Below are positions 31,854 to 41,353 of a DNA stretch of 44,550 bases, one piece after another. The notes beneath the pieces were generated by a model. That model worked only from the letters and a program-made list of their open reading frames with translations, did no database searches and was not told the origin of the DNA. Source of the DNA: Verrucomicrobiia bacterium (GTDB taxonomy: Bacteria > Verrucomicrobiota > Verrucomicrobiia > Limisphaerales > JAJOIW01); assembly GCA_030425355.1 (NCBI GenBank), contig JAUIAG010000008.1:1-44550 (forward strand), read 5' to 3'. How positions within the stretch are numbered: the stretch's first letter is position 1; every line of letters starts with the position of its first letter. The position numbers and the translations under genes were made by a program.

Positions 31854-33401
31854 TCAGTGTGAAGCGGAAGCGGCAATCGAACCCGCTGGACGACTGCGAT
31901 CCCGGATTTTCAGAACAGCGGGTGGCAGCCCCTGTCCCATGGAGTGTTCGTACCGCCGGGCCGCCCGTGACGGGTTGAAGGGGATGGAAAGCCGGCGTCG
32001 GGTCTCGCTTTCAACCCAGTCCCTCATGCGCACGATATCCTCCGGTTCAAGCGCCTCGGTAAAGACGTAGGACTGATATCCCTCTCCCGGGATGCCCTTG
32101 TAGAAATTCGCTGTGGTTGTGTAGTCGATCTCGTAGGAATGCAGCAGGTCTCCCGTGACCGGAGCCCTGTAGGTCCATGCCTGTTCCACCACCGGATGCG
32201 GTGTGGCGTGATCATAATAGGGAGTCCCCGGATACGGCGTGATGATTGTGCAGTCGAAATCATCGACCCGTGTGTGCACCAGCCAGTCATGGATGGACGC
32301 GATGGTTTCCTCTGTTTCGCCGGGGTGGCCGCATGACATCAGCGCCTTGACCTTGAGTCCGTAGCGGTGCGCAATGTCTACCGCCCGCGAATTGTCATCC
32401 AGGGTGGCCTTCTTGTTGATATTGGTGAGGATCCGCTCATCAGCCGCTTCAAAACCGGAAAGTATCCATCGGAAACCGGCACCGTACATGGCGGCGGCCT
32501 GCATCTCATTGAATAACTCCGATTTCACAAACCCTCTCAGGCGGAACTCGACCCCGAGCCGGTCCTGCAGATCACGGAGGCCGTTCATCATGAGGATCAT
32601 GTCCCTGTTCACATTGAGTTCATCATCGTAGAACATGAACCCGGTGTAGCCGTATTCCCGGTAGAGCATCCCGACTTCCTCGATGACCGACTGGTGACCG
32701 CGGGAGCGAATCACCCGCAGGGACTTGCTGTTGCGCCCGCCGCAGAACCCGCAGTTAAAAGGGCATCCGAGCTGGGCAATGAGGCTGGTGGCCAGATGCC
32801 CCTCAATCCGGTATCGATAACTCTCAAGATCAATCAGATGACGCGCTGGCAGTGCGGATTCGCGATAAAAATCCCGGGTCATGAAATACGGCCCATTGGG
32901 ATCATCACCGTCGATGAAGGCCGGGCTGTCGGGGCGGACAGCCTGGTGGATGGCTATTTCGCCATCACCGCTGACCACCACATCAAAACTGTCAAGCAGC
33001 TGCCGGAATGCCCTTGAACCTCTTCCATTGCCGGCCCTGCCGTTTTTCTGCTCCATCTTGGCCGCCGAGGAAACAAGGGTCACATGAGGACCGCCGAGGA
33101 TAACACGGGCTGCGGGAAGGAAATGACGGATTCGCTCCATGATCCTGAAAACGGATGGGAGCTGCGGTGTCGTCGCTGTCAGCCCGTAAATCATCGGCGG
33201 ATTTGAAGAAAGATAACTTTCCACCGTATCGAGAAAATTTTCCACTCCCGAGAGATCGAGAACGTGGACCGGGACACCGGACTGCTCCAGGCTGGCCGCA
33301 ACCTTCAGCAGCCCCAGAGAAGGGAAAACCCGCTCATCCAGCAGGAATGGTGAAGGCGGATTTATCAGGCAGACACCGGGCACAGCAGCGCCCCCATCCA
33401 T
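31854..33401 (-). CDS. B12-binding domain radical SAM protein
   Basis: A 515-residue protein with an N-terminal cobalamin-binding-like domain (VCLINPPSPFLLDERVFPSL, LGLLKVAASL, RVILGGPHVTLV) and a radical SAM domain. The FeS motif is CPFNCGFC with Cys213, Cys217 and Cys220. GFMFYDDELNVNRD, RWILSGFEAADE and MSCGHPGETEE are the usual downstream radical SAM elements. The frame runs on to 33503, with ATG 33443 as the alternative start; ATG 33401 is chosen because homology starts right after it and GAGGG lies 10 bases upstream. B12-rSAM enzymes do methyl transfers and ring rearrangements; no peptide or cluster partner is nearby, so the substrate is unknown. It is divergent from topB. Confidence 0.87.
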   Translation of the reverse strand: MDGGAAVPGVCLINPPSPFLLDERVFPSLGLLKVAASLEQSGVPVHVLDLSGVENFLDTVESYLSSNPPMIYGLTATTPQLPSVFRIMERIRHFLPAARVILGGPHVTLVSSAAKMEQKNGRAGNGRGSRAFRQLLDSFDVVVSGDGEIAIHQAVRPDSPAFIDGDDPNGPYFMTRDFYRESALPARHLIDLESYRYRIEGHLATSLIAQLGCPFNCGFCGGRNSKSLRVIRSRGHQSVIEEVGMLYREYGYTGFMFYDDELNVNRDMILMMNGLRDLQDRLGVEFRLRGFVKSELFNEMQAAAMYGAGFRWILSGFEAADERILTNINKKATLDDNSRAVDIAHRYGLKVKALMSCGHPGETEETIASIHDWLVHTRVDDFDCTIITPYPGTPYYDHATPHPVVEQAWTYRAPVTGDLLHSYEIDYTTTANFYKGIPGEGYQSYVFTEALEPEDIVRMRDWVESETRRRLSIPFNPSRAARRYEHSMGQGLPPAVLKIRDRSRPAGSIAASASH

Positions 33402-33418
33402 GCCGCAGGTTCCCTCAT
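33365..33418 (-). promoter_or_regulatory. Possible 17-codon leader ORF overlapping the radical SAM start
   Basis: On the minus strand a strong GAGGAG (33426-33431) sits 7 bases ahead of an ATG at 33418 that is out of frame with the radical SAM gene. It encodes 17 residues (MREPAAWMGALLCPVSA) and ends at 33365, past the radical SAM start at 33401. Better placed than the main start's own site, it could control translation by coupling, or be chance. Confidence 0.25.
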
Positions 33419-33663
33419 TATACTTCTCCTCATTCAAATTCATTTGCAGGATTCCGGATTTTTGAGAACTTTGAAACCCGTTCGTATAGCGACAGATACG
33501 CAATTTTTTTTAGGGAATTTGTTAATGGCTTCGGGGTGAATTCCGTCCATGTGCAAAGGGAGTTGTCGGAAGCCCCGGGGAACTAAAGCTTTTGACAGAC
33601 TCGGGCGAATAGGAGACTTTGCGCTTGAAAAGGACAAAACAGCACTGCGTCAACTGAAAGAAT

Positions 33664-36231
33664 ATGGGAAAAGTACTGGTCATCGCGGAGAAGCCCTCGG
33701 TAGCAAGCGACATCGCCAAGGCACTCGGCAAGTTCAAGAAGGAGAAGGACTACTTCGAGAATGATGAGATGGTTGTCTCGTCCGCGGTCGGTCACCTTGT
33801 GGAAATCGCGGCCCCGGATCAGTATGAGGTGAAACGGGGCAAGTGGTCTTTGACAAATCTTCCGGTGCTGCCTCCGCATTTCGAGCTGAAAGCCATCGAA
33901 AAGACTGAGCCCCGACTCAAGCTTCTCGGCAAGCTGGCAAAGCGTAAGGACGTTGACATGCTGGTCAATGCCTGTGACGCGGGCCGCGAGGGCGAACTTA
34001 TTTTCCGTTACATTGTCGATTACCTGAAAGTGAAAAAACCCACGCGGAGGCTGTGGCTTCAGTCGATGACTCCGGCTGCCATTCGCGAGGGATTTCAGAA
34101 GCTTCGCAGTGAGAATGACATGCAGCCACTGGCGGATGCGGCGATGTCCCGCTCTGAATCAGACTGGCTGGTCGGCATCAACGGAACACGGGCCATGACG
34201 GCCTTCAATTCAAAAAGTGGCGGATTCCAGCTGACGACCGTCGGGCGGGTCCAGACCCCCACCCTCACCATCGTCGTCGAACGCGAGGAGAAAATCAAAA
34301 GCCACAAACCCCGTCCCTACTGGGAGGTCTATGCCACATTCAAGGCGGAAAGTGGTGATTACACCGGGAGGTGGTTTGATGAGAATTTCAAGAAACCCGG
34401 AGAAGGCGGCGACCCCGACCTGAAGGCGGAACGCATCTGGGAAAAGGGATCAGCCACTGACCTTGCATCCAAATGCCTTAACAAAACCGGAATCGCGGAT
34501 GAAAAGACCAAACCGTCGCGGCAGGCATCACCGCTGCTCTATGACCTCACCTCACTGCAGAGGGAGGCCAATGCCCGATTCGGCATAGCAGCTGCCAATA
34601 CGCTCAAGATCGCCCAGGCACTTTATGAACGACACAAGGTCCTGACTTACCCACGAACCGACTCCAGAGCGCTGCCCGAGGACTATATCAACACCGTCCG
34701 CAAAACCATGCAGATGCTGACGGGAAACGATTCCAGTGCCAGGGCCAGTCTCAGCAACTGGGCCTTCGACCAGTACGGACGGTTTGCTGACGAGATCCTC
34801 GAACAGAAATGGGTCGTCCCCAACAAGCGCATTTTCAACAACGCGAAGGTTTCCGATCACTTTGCGATTATCCCGACCACCGAGGCCCCGAAAAAACTCT
34901 CCGAGCCGGAGCAGAAGATATACGACATGGTGGTGCGTCGGTTTCTGGCCATTTTTTACCCGAGCGCCGAATTTCTGATCACCACCCGGATCACACGGGT
35001 TGAGAATGAACCTTTCAAGACCGAGGGCAAGGTGATGATCAATCCGGGCTGGCTCAAGGTTTACGGAAAAGACAAGCCGGTCGGTTCCGGTGCCGCCGGA
35101 AGTGGACCGGACAGGGAACTGCCCCCCATCAAGGACCATGAGGAAGTGCTGACACGCGAACTGGAAGTCACCGAAAGTGTGACCAAACCGCCGCCGCGCT
35201 ACTCTGAAGCCACACTGCTCTCCGCCATGGAAGGCGCCGGAAAACTGGTTGAGGATGAGGAACTCCGGGAGGCCATGGGAGCCAAGGGCCTCGGGACCCC
35301 GGCCACCAGAGCCGCCATCATCGAAGGACTCATCCGCGAAAAATACCTTCTCCGCGAACAAAAGGAACTCATTCCCACTGCCAAGGCTTTCTCACTTCTA
35401 TTCCTGATCCGGGCCCTGAAAATTCCCGGACTCAGCTCGCCCGAAATGACCGGGAACTGGGAACACCAGCTCAAGCAGATGGAAGGCGGTGAACTGCCAC
35501 GCCAGCAGTTCATGGATCAGATCTACGCCATGACCCGGGAAATTGTCGAAAAAACCAAGCAATACGAAAGTGATACGGTGCCTGGTGATTTCGGCACCCT
35601 CGAGTCCCCATGCCCGAAGTGCGGCGGTGTCATCAGGGAGAACTACAAGAAATTCCAGTGCCAGAACTGTGACTTCGGCACCTTCAAGATCCTCAGTGGC
35701 AGGCAGCTCGAACTCAAGGAAATGGATGAGCTGGTCCGGAAACGGACAGTCGGCCCACTCGAAGGCTTCCGCTCCCGGATGGGACGCGAGTTCAGTGCGG
35801 TTCTGAAAGTCGATGATGAGTTCAAGGTCGTCTTCGACTTCGGCGACGATGACCGCAAGGAAAACACCGACGAGGCAATCGACTTCAGTGACCGCACTCC
35901 GCTGGGGCCCTGCCCGAAATGCAAGTCATCCGTCTATGATATCGACCGGGCCTATATCTGCGAAAAGGCTACCGGCAGCGAGAAAACCTGTGACTTCCGG
36001 ATTTCCAAAACCATCCTCGAGCAGCCCATCAGCCCGGAACAAATCCAGAAGCTGCTCACCAACCGCAAGACCGACCTCTTCCACAAGTTTATTTCAAAGA
36101 AGACCAAAAGGCCGTTTTCCGCTTCACTCATTCTGAAGGATTCCGGGGATCTGGATTTCGAGTTTGCTCCCAGGGCTCCCAGGAAGAAGACGGCGGTGAA
36201 GATCTCAGCTGACTCCGGAGGCGGACAGTGA
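33664..36231 (+). CDS. topB: DNA topoisomerase III-type (type IA) topoisomerase
   Basis: An 855-residue topoisomerase. The N-terminal TOPRIM domain has LVIAEKPSVASDIAKAL (Glu8) and the DAGREGELIFRY motif from Asp105. The catalytic tyrosine is Tyr329 in LTYPRTDSRALP. The GLGTPATRAAIIEGLI block near residue 542 completes the type IA core. The C-terminus carries one four-cysteine zinc finger (CPKCGGVI...CQNCDF, about 649-671), then a topoisomerase C-terminal repeat and a second Cys cluster (CPKCKSSV...CEKATGSEKTC) with a final repeat. It relaxes negative supercoils and decatenates in single-stranded contexts. The ribosome binding site is weak. A long hairpin follows 48 bp past the stop. Confidence 0.95.
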   Translation: MGKVLVIAEKPSVASDIAKALGKFKKEKDYFENDEMVVSSAVGHLVEIAAPDQYEVKRGKWSLTNLPVLPPHFELKAIEKTEPRLKLLGKLAKRKDVDMLVNACDAGREGELIFRYIVDYLKVKKPTRRLWLQSMTPAAIREGFQKLRSENDMQPLADAAMSRSESDWLVGINGTRAMTAFNSKSGGFQLTTVGRVQTPTLTIVVEREEKIKSHKPRPYWEVYATFKAESGDYTGRWFDENFKKPGEGGDPDLKAERIWEKGSATDLASKCLNKTGIADEKTKPSRQASPLLYDLTSLQREANARFGIAAANTLKIAQALYERHKVLTYPRTDSRALPEDYINTVRKTMQMLTGNDSSARASLSNWAFDQYGRFADEILEQKWVVPNKRIFNNAKVSDHFAIIPTTEAPKKLSEPEQKIYDMVVRRFLAIFYPSAEFLITTRITRVENEPFKTEGKVMINPGWLKVYGKDKPVGSGAAGSGPDRELPPIKDHEEVLTRELEVTESVTKPPPRYSEATLLSAMEGAGKLVEDEELREAMGAKGLGTPATRAAIIEGLIREKYLLREQKELIPTAKAFSLLFLIRALKIPGLSSPEMTGNWEHQLKQMEGGELPRQQFMDQIYAMTREIVEKTKQYESDTVPGDFGTLESPCPKCGGVIRENYKKFQCQNCDFGTFKILSGRQLELKEMDELVRKRTVGPLEGFRSRMGREFSAVLKVDDEFKVVFDFGDDDRKENTDEAIDFSDRTPLGPCPKCKSSVYDIDRAYICEKATGSEKTCDFRISKTILEQPISPEQIQKLLTNRKTDLFHKFISKKTKRPFSASLILKDSGDLDFEFAPRAPRKKTAVKISADSGGGQ

Positions 36232-36279
36232 TTATGCAGTGACCAGTTTCCGGACAGTGCGCGAATAACTCAATTTTCC

Positions 36280-36312
36280 CGAAAGCCGGCAGCCGTTGGC
36301 TGCCGGCTTTCG
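36280..36312 (+). terminator. Long hairpin after topB, terminator-like without a T-tract
   Basis: A perfect 15-bp stem (36280-36294 with 36298-36312) with a 3-base loop. No T run follows on either strand, so it may end transcripts weakly, protect the 3' end, or act otherwise. The remaining bases to 36537 hold no gene I can support; a small open frame at 36296-36493 starts inside the hairpin and looks non-coding. Confidence 0.6.
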
Positions 36313-36537
36313 CGTTCGTGCCAATCCAGTATTGCTTCTCCCATTCACTTCACCCTCGTGGATCCTCATCACGCTGGTGGCTGAGAAGGCACGCGCGTCC
36401 ATGAATGTCTCAAGATCGGGCGGGACAAGTCGTTATTTGAATAAGGTGTGGATGCAGTCAGGCGGGATTCAGCTGTCATGCTGCCGTGAATGAGCCGACT
36501 CCGCTTCCGCGCCGGATGTGGATTCTCTGAAATAATT

Positions 36538-39500
36538 ATGGGGAGTAATATAAAGTGTTCGTGGGGTGAGAAGTTCTCTCATCGGTTGGCCATTGTGATG
36601 TGGGCCGTGATGACGATGGGTATGGCGCAGGCAGTGGGTCAGAGCGCTGCGCAGGCCATCCTGAAATCGCAGGCCACCTGGGGGGATGGAGTCGAGCGCC
36701 TTGATGGCAACGGCAACATCAGCATGGGAAGCTGGAATCTCGCGATGGGCAGCGACGGTCTGACAGGCCGGGTGCTGACTGCGCTGCGGTTTGAGGATTT
36801 GCCCCTCGCCTCCGGTGCCACTATAGACTCGGCCTGGATACAGTTCACCGCCAATCAGGAAGGCACCGAACCAGCCTTACTCACAATTCATGGTGAGCTG
36901 GCCACAGCACCCGCACGGCTTGACTTCAACGCTGGAAACTTCTCCTCGCGCAACAGAACATCCGCCTCTGTGGCATGGCCCGTCGAGCCGTGGTTTCTCA
37001 TCGGACGGGACGGACCGGATCAGCGCACACCGGACATTGCTCCCATCCTGAGAGAAATTGTCGGTCAGCCGGAATGGCAGCGTGGAGGAGATGTCGTTTT
37101 GATGATGGAGGGAACCGGCAACCGCGTTGCATCATCAGCTTCGAATCCGAACTGGACTCCTCCGCAGCTGATCGTCCATTTTTCAAACCCTCCGGCGCGC
37201 ACCCAAGGCATCAGCGGTCTCTTCATCAACGAGGTTTCCACATCGTGGAACACCGTACCCGATGAAACCGGCGAATACAGTGACTGGATTGAACTCTACA
37301 ATGCCGGGGACGTGGACATTCCGTGTGATGATTTGTTTTTAAGTGACCGCGAAGCTGAACCACTGAAATGGGCGCTCAGTCCGCAGCTTGTTATACCGGC
37401 GGGCGGCTACCTGCGACTGTGGGCCGATGGAGATACCAGACGCGGCATCGCCCATGGGCCCTTCGCCCTGTCGGCCAGCGGGGAGACACTCATACTTTCC
37501 ATTCGAACCCCTGACTCAACGATAACGGTCGATCAGGTTGTCCTCCCTGACCTTCACGATGTGCCAGCCTATGGACGGATTACCGACGGCGCATCGGAAT
37601 GGAGCCGCTTCGGAATAGCCACTCCGGGAGAGCCGAACAGCCCGGAAAACGCATGGATGGCCGCTCCGGTTATAAGTCCCCTCACTGGAAAATACCAGGA
37701 ACCTGTCACCGTCACCCTGACTTCCGACGTGCCGGACAGTTCGATTTTCTACACGACTGACGGGTCCACTCCAGACTCCAGTTCCACACCCTACTCGGGA
37801 CCTTTTGAAGTTGATTCATCCGCTTCCATTCGGGCTATCGCCATGGCACCCGGCATGGCCGACAGCGCAGCCGCCTCAGCGACTTATATCATTGGTGAGA
37901 CAAATCACCTGCCCGTGGTCGCACTGACCATCGATCCCAAAGATCTCTTCAGTGATGAGGAAGGCATTTATGTCAAAGGCACCAACGGCCTCGCCGAAAA
38001 TTGCGACTTCGAACCGGCAAACTGGAACCAGGAATGGGAAAAGCCCGCCGACATCACATGGATCGAAAAGGACGGCACTATCGGATTTTCCATCTCTGCC
38101 GGAGTGGAGATATCCGGGCAGTGCACCCGGCGGTTCCGCCAGAAAACACTGCAGATTAAAACCAAAAGCCGCTGGGGGGATCCGGAAATCAATTACCCGC
38201 TCTTCCCGGGCCGCAGCCAGCAGACCTACCGCCGCTTCAAACTCCGCGGCTCCGGGAATGACTGGGCTTCAACACTCTTCCGCGACGGCTTTGTCCACGA
38301 TTATCTCGAAAAAGCCGGCATCGACCTGGAAGTGATGGGCTACCGACCGGTCGAAGTCTACATCAACGGGCAGTTCTGGGGCATACACAACGTCCGGGAC
38401 GCCCACTCCAAGCATTCCATCAATGAGAAATTCCCCGGTGTGGACAAGGACCTCATCGATGTCGTGAAAAAATACGATATCCGCCACGACAATTACACTT
38501 ACCGCGTCCAGACCGGCGCACCGGATGAATTCAGGAAACTTTACCGGTTTCTTGAGGAGAACAGCCTCGCCGATACCGGGAACTGGGAGACCATACGCAA
38601 CTGGATCGACTTCGACTCCGCGGTCAATTATCACATCGTCCAGATATTCGTGGGCAACCACGACTGGCCCGACTCGAATGTCGGACTCTGGCGCGAAAAC
38701 AAACCCTTCGAAAAATGGCGGTTCCTTCTCTTCGATCTCGATGACGGATTCGGCTTCAGCGATACCGGGAAAACAGAACCATCCTATAATTCCCTGCGTG
38801 ACGCCCTGGACGGCGAATCGGATGTCTATCCGATTTCAGCCAAATCCACTCTGATGTTCCGCCGGCTGATGGAGTCGGAGGAGTTCCGCAACGAGTATGT
38901 GCAGCGGATGGCAACGATGATGGACCTGCTCTTCATCACTCCGGAACGGGTCCTGCCGGCCATCGACAGCACGGCGCAGGTCATCGAACCGGTGATTGAA
39001 AGGCACTCGGATTTCTGGATCAATTTCGAGGCCGAGGCCTTTGTAAACGCAAATTACGGTCATCTGTTCCAGGAACTGGATCTTGGAATTGAAAACACGG
39101 TCGACGGCATTGTTGGATGGAAGGATGAAGTCGAAGGCTTCAAATTCTACTGGGGAGCCCGCATTCCCGAAGTGCGCCGCCATGTCCAGGAAGTGCTGGG
39201 CATCGACGGCACATTCCGTCTCGACATCACCAATCCAAACCCCGAAATGGGCCGTGTTCTGGTGAACAGCAACCGCATGCCGCTGCCTCAGGAATACACG
39301 GGGATTTACTTCAGCAACGTGCCACTTCGACTGGAGGCATCACCCCTTCCCGGATACAGGTTCGTCCGGTGGGTGGAAACCGGCGGGACCAGCCCGGTTC
39401 TGCAGCTCACATCCTCATCGGACATGAGCCTGACCCCGGAATTTGTCCTCGATCCTGTCGACCTGAATGACTTCAGGGGACTGGTCATTTCCGAGATCAA

Positions 39501-41325
39501 CTACAACCCGGGACAGACCGGTTATTTCGAACAGGAGGAACTCGAGTATCTCGAATTCTCAAACCTCGGCACTGATAGCATTGACCTTTCCGGCGTCGAA
39601 GTAGGCGGCGCATTCGACCCGTATGTATTCCCCCAGGGAGTCAGCCTTTCACCAGGGGGCGCGCTGCTCCTCGTCCGCAACCCGGTTGCCTTCAAGGAAT
39701 TCCGCAATTCACAGACTCCGGATAATTTCCGGATCCTTGGTCCATGGCCGGGCGGAAAGCTGTCCAACGGCGGTGAGACCATACGGGTGCAGGCCCGGGA
39801 TGGCCAGCTGCTCTTTGAAGTCACCTACGGGGATGACCAGCCATGGCCGGCTCCAGCTGACGGCTCCGGCCCGACCCTGCAGCTCACAAATCTCAAGGCT
39901 GTTGCCAGCAGCCCGGGATCCATGACCGCCATTCTTTCCGACCCGGCAAACTGGATTGCCTCGGCCGACAGCTTCGGAACACCCGGAACCATCTATCCAC
40001 AGAACGAAATCACATTCGGCATCACCATGGATGGCGACCTGTCGGAGTGGCCCCCAGACGCTATGATAGCTGAAGATTCGGATGATCCGCAGGATCCGTC
40101 AAATCCGATTGACGTGCGACGAATCTACTTCCGCAAGTCAGCGAATGCTTTCCACTTCGGTTTCGTCAACGACGGGACCATCGACCTCAACTACTCATGG
40201 TCGAGTTTCATCAACTCAGGAAAAGGAAACACTACCTACAAGGTGTGGGACATGGCGGCCGATTTTCTCATCCAGAATGAAACAGTCTACCGATATGCCG
40301 GCGAGGGCGACAACTGGGACTGGGAACCCGTGGGAGCCGTCAGCGTCCAACAGAATGGCTCACTGATCGAAACCTCCATCCCGGCCGCCGTACTGCCGGA
40401 GACCGGATCGTGGCACTTCCTATTCGTCGGAGACAACGCCGCTTATGGCGGATCACGCATCGAGTTTGTCCCGGACCGGGAATCTGCTCCATTCCTCACA
40501 CTGAGGTTCCCCGTTACGCCGGAATCATTTTTCACACCTCAGTTTGACGGGAACATTGATGAATGGGCGGCGGAATCGGTGCTGCTGGAAAATCCAGCCA
40601 GTGCGGAGACCCCGGGTGGTCAGGTGGTCCGTCTTCTCGCGGCTCATGACAACGATTCACTCTACTTCGCGGCTGAGTCACATCTGCAGCTGGCAGCCGG
40701 CCAACCAACGGCCATATGGATGGATATCGACATGGACATTTCCACGGGCCTCACCGTCGGTGACTCGGGATTCGACTTCCTGGTTGAGGACTCGGCACTC
40801 TTTGCATTCACATCAACCGGCGCAGGCAGCCCTTCGTGGATTCATGTTGGAAATCTCGAATCCCCTCACGGTGTCAGCTCCTTTGAAACTGCCGTACCCT
40901 GGGAACTCCTCGGAAACCCGGGGCAAATACGAATCCGCTATTCACAAGCATCGGAGAACGGAATCCTCTTCACTCCGGCAAACGCGTCCATTGTCTACAA
41001 GGTGGATTTTCCCGATACCGATTCCCGTCCGGACAATCCGGGCCGGGACACGAGCCTGAACTCGGAGTGGATCGGAAGAACTGCCAACGGAATGACCCCG
41101 GCTCCAACCGTCAGCACCACTGAACTGGGCGTCATCAATGGAGGCATGGAGCCTCGGGCAGCACTGCAGGTGCCGGCCTCGGGCAATGTCATCCTCGAAA
41201 AGAGCCTCGATCTGATAAGCTGGAGTGTGGTCTACAGCGGCAAAGGCCTCCCCGGCGCAACGCAGGTGTTCGAAATCCACACATCCGAATACGACAAGGC
41301 CTTTTTCCGGCTCGCGGCACCGTGA
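36538..41325 (+). CDS. Giant exported CotH kinase-like/lamin-tail surface protein
   Basis: A 1595-residue exported protein. Signal peptide: AIVMWAVMTMGMAQAVGQSA. Domains in order: a DNRLRE-like beta domain (30-220), lamin-tail domain 1 (LFINEVSTSW, SDWIELYN; about 223-325), a chitobiase C-terminal-like module (IFYTTDGSTPDSSSTPYSG; about 377-450), a CotH kinase-like domain (about 457-877) with KLRGSGNDWA, GNHDWPDSN and FDLDDGFGF, a bacterial repeat domain, lamin-tail domain 2 (ISEINYNPGQTG; about 978-1140), and two beta-sandwich modules like CBM9 (MDGDLSEWP, FDGNIDEWA). The tail (ILEKSLDLISWSVV ... FFRLAAP) is typical of exported verrucomicrobial proteins. CotH phosphorylates spore-coat proteins in Bacillus; here an outside kinase or adhesion role is inferred. 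ATG 36490 is an alternative start. Confidence 0.88.
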   Translation: MGSNIKCSWGEKFSHRLAIVMWAVMTMGMAQAVGQSAAQAILKSQATWGDGVERLDGNGNISMGSWNLAMGSDGLTGRVLTALRFEDLPLASGATIDSAWIQFTANQEGTEPALLTIHGELATAPARLDFNAGNFSSRNRTSASVAWPVEPWFLIGRDGPDQRTPDIAPILREIVGQPEWQRGGDVVLMMEGTGNRVASSASNPNWTPPQLIVHFSNPPARTQGISGLFINEVSTSWNTVPDETGEYSDWIELYNAGDVDIPCDDLFLSDREAEPLKWALSPQLVIPAGGYLRLWADGDTRRGIAHGPFALSASGETLILSIRTPDSTITVDQVVLPDLHDVPAYGRITDGASEWSRFGIATPGEPNSPENAWMAAPVISPLTGKYQEPVTVTLTSDVPDSSIFYTTDGSTPDSSSTPYSGPFEVDSSASIRAIAMAPGMADSAAASATYIIGETNHLPVVALTIDPKDLFSDEEGIYVKGTNGLAENCDFEPANWNQEWEKPADITWIEKDGTIGFSISAGVEISGQCTRRFRQKTLQIKTKSRWGDPEINYPLFPGRSQQTYRRFKLRGSGNDWASTLFRDGFVHDYLEKAGIDLEVMGYRPVEVYINGQFWGIHNVRDAHSKHSINEKFPGVDKDLIDVVKKYDIRHDNYTYRVQTGAPDEFRKLYRFLEENSLADTGNWETIRNWIDFDSAVNYHIVQIFVGNHDWPDSNVGLWRENKPFEKWRFLLFDLDDGFGFSDTGKTEPSYNSLRDALDGESDVYPISAKSTLMFRRLMESEEFRNEYVQRMATMMDLLFITPERVLPAIDSTAQVIEPVIERHSDFWINFEAEAFVNANYGHLFQELDLGIENTVDGIVGWKDEVEGFKFYWGARIPEVRRHVQEVLGIDGTFRLDITNPNPEMGRVLVNSNRMPLPQEYTGIYFSNVPLRLEASPLPGYRFVRWVETGGTSPVLQLTSSSDMSLTPEFVLDPVDLNDFRGLVISEINYNPGQTGYFEQEELEYLEFSNLGTDSIDLSGVEVGGAFDPYVFPQGVSLSPGGALLLVRNPVAFKEFRNSQTPDNFRILGPWPGGKLSNGGETIRVQARDGQLLFEVTYGDDQPWPAPADGSGPTLQLTNLKAVASSPGSMTAILSDPANWIASADSFGTPGTIYPQNEITFGITMDGDLSEWPPDAMIAEDSDDPQDPSNPIDVRRIYFRKSANAFHFGFVNDGTIDLNYSWSSFINSGKGNTTYKVWDMAADFLIQNETVYRYAGEGDNWDWEPVGAVSVQQNGSLIETSIPAAVLPETGSWHFLFVGDNAAYGGSRIEFVPDRESAPFLTLRFPVTPESFFTPQFDGNIDEWAAESVLLENPASAETPGGQVVRLLAAHDNDSLYFAAESHLQLAAGQPTAIWMDIDMDISTGLTVGDSGFDFLVEDSALFAFTSTGAGSPSWIHVGNLESPHGVSSFETAVPWELLGNPGQIRIRYSQASENGILFTPANASIVYKVDFPDTDSRPDNPGRDTSLNSEWIGRTANGMTPAPTVSTTELGVINGGMEPRAALQVPASGNVILEKSLDLISWSVVYSGKGLPGATQVFEIHTSEYDKAFFRLAAP

Positions 41326-41353
41326 GAATGCATCCGACGGGCTCCAATGTATT

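Noticed and set aside
36296..36493. 65-codon plus-strand open frame between topB and the CotH gene
   Set aside because: It begins inside the hairpin after topB, has no ribosome binding site and no homology.
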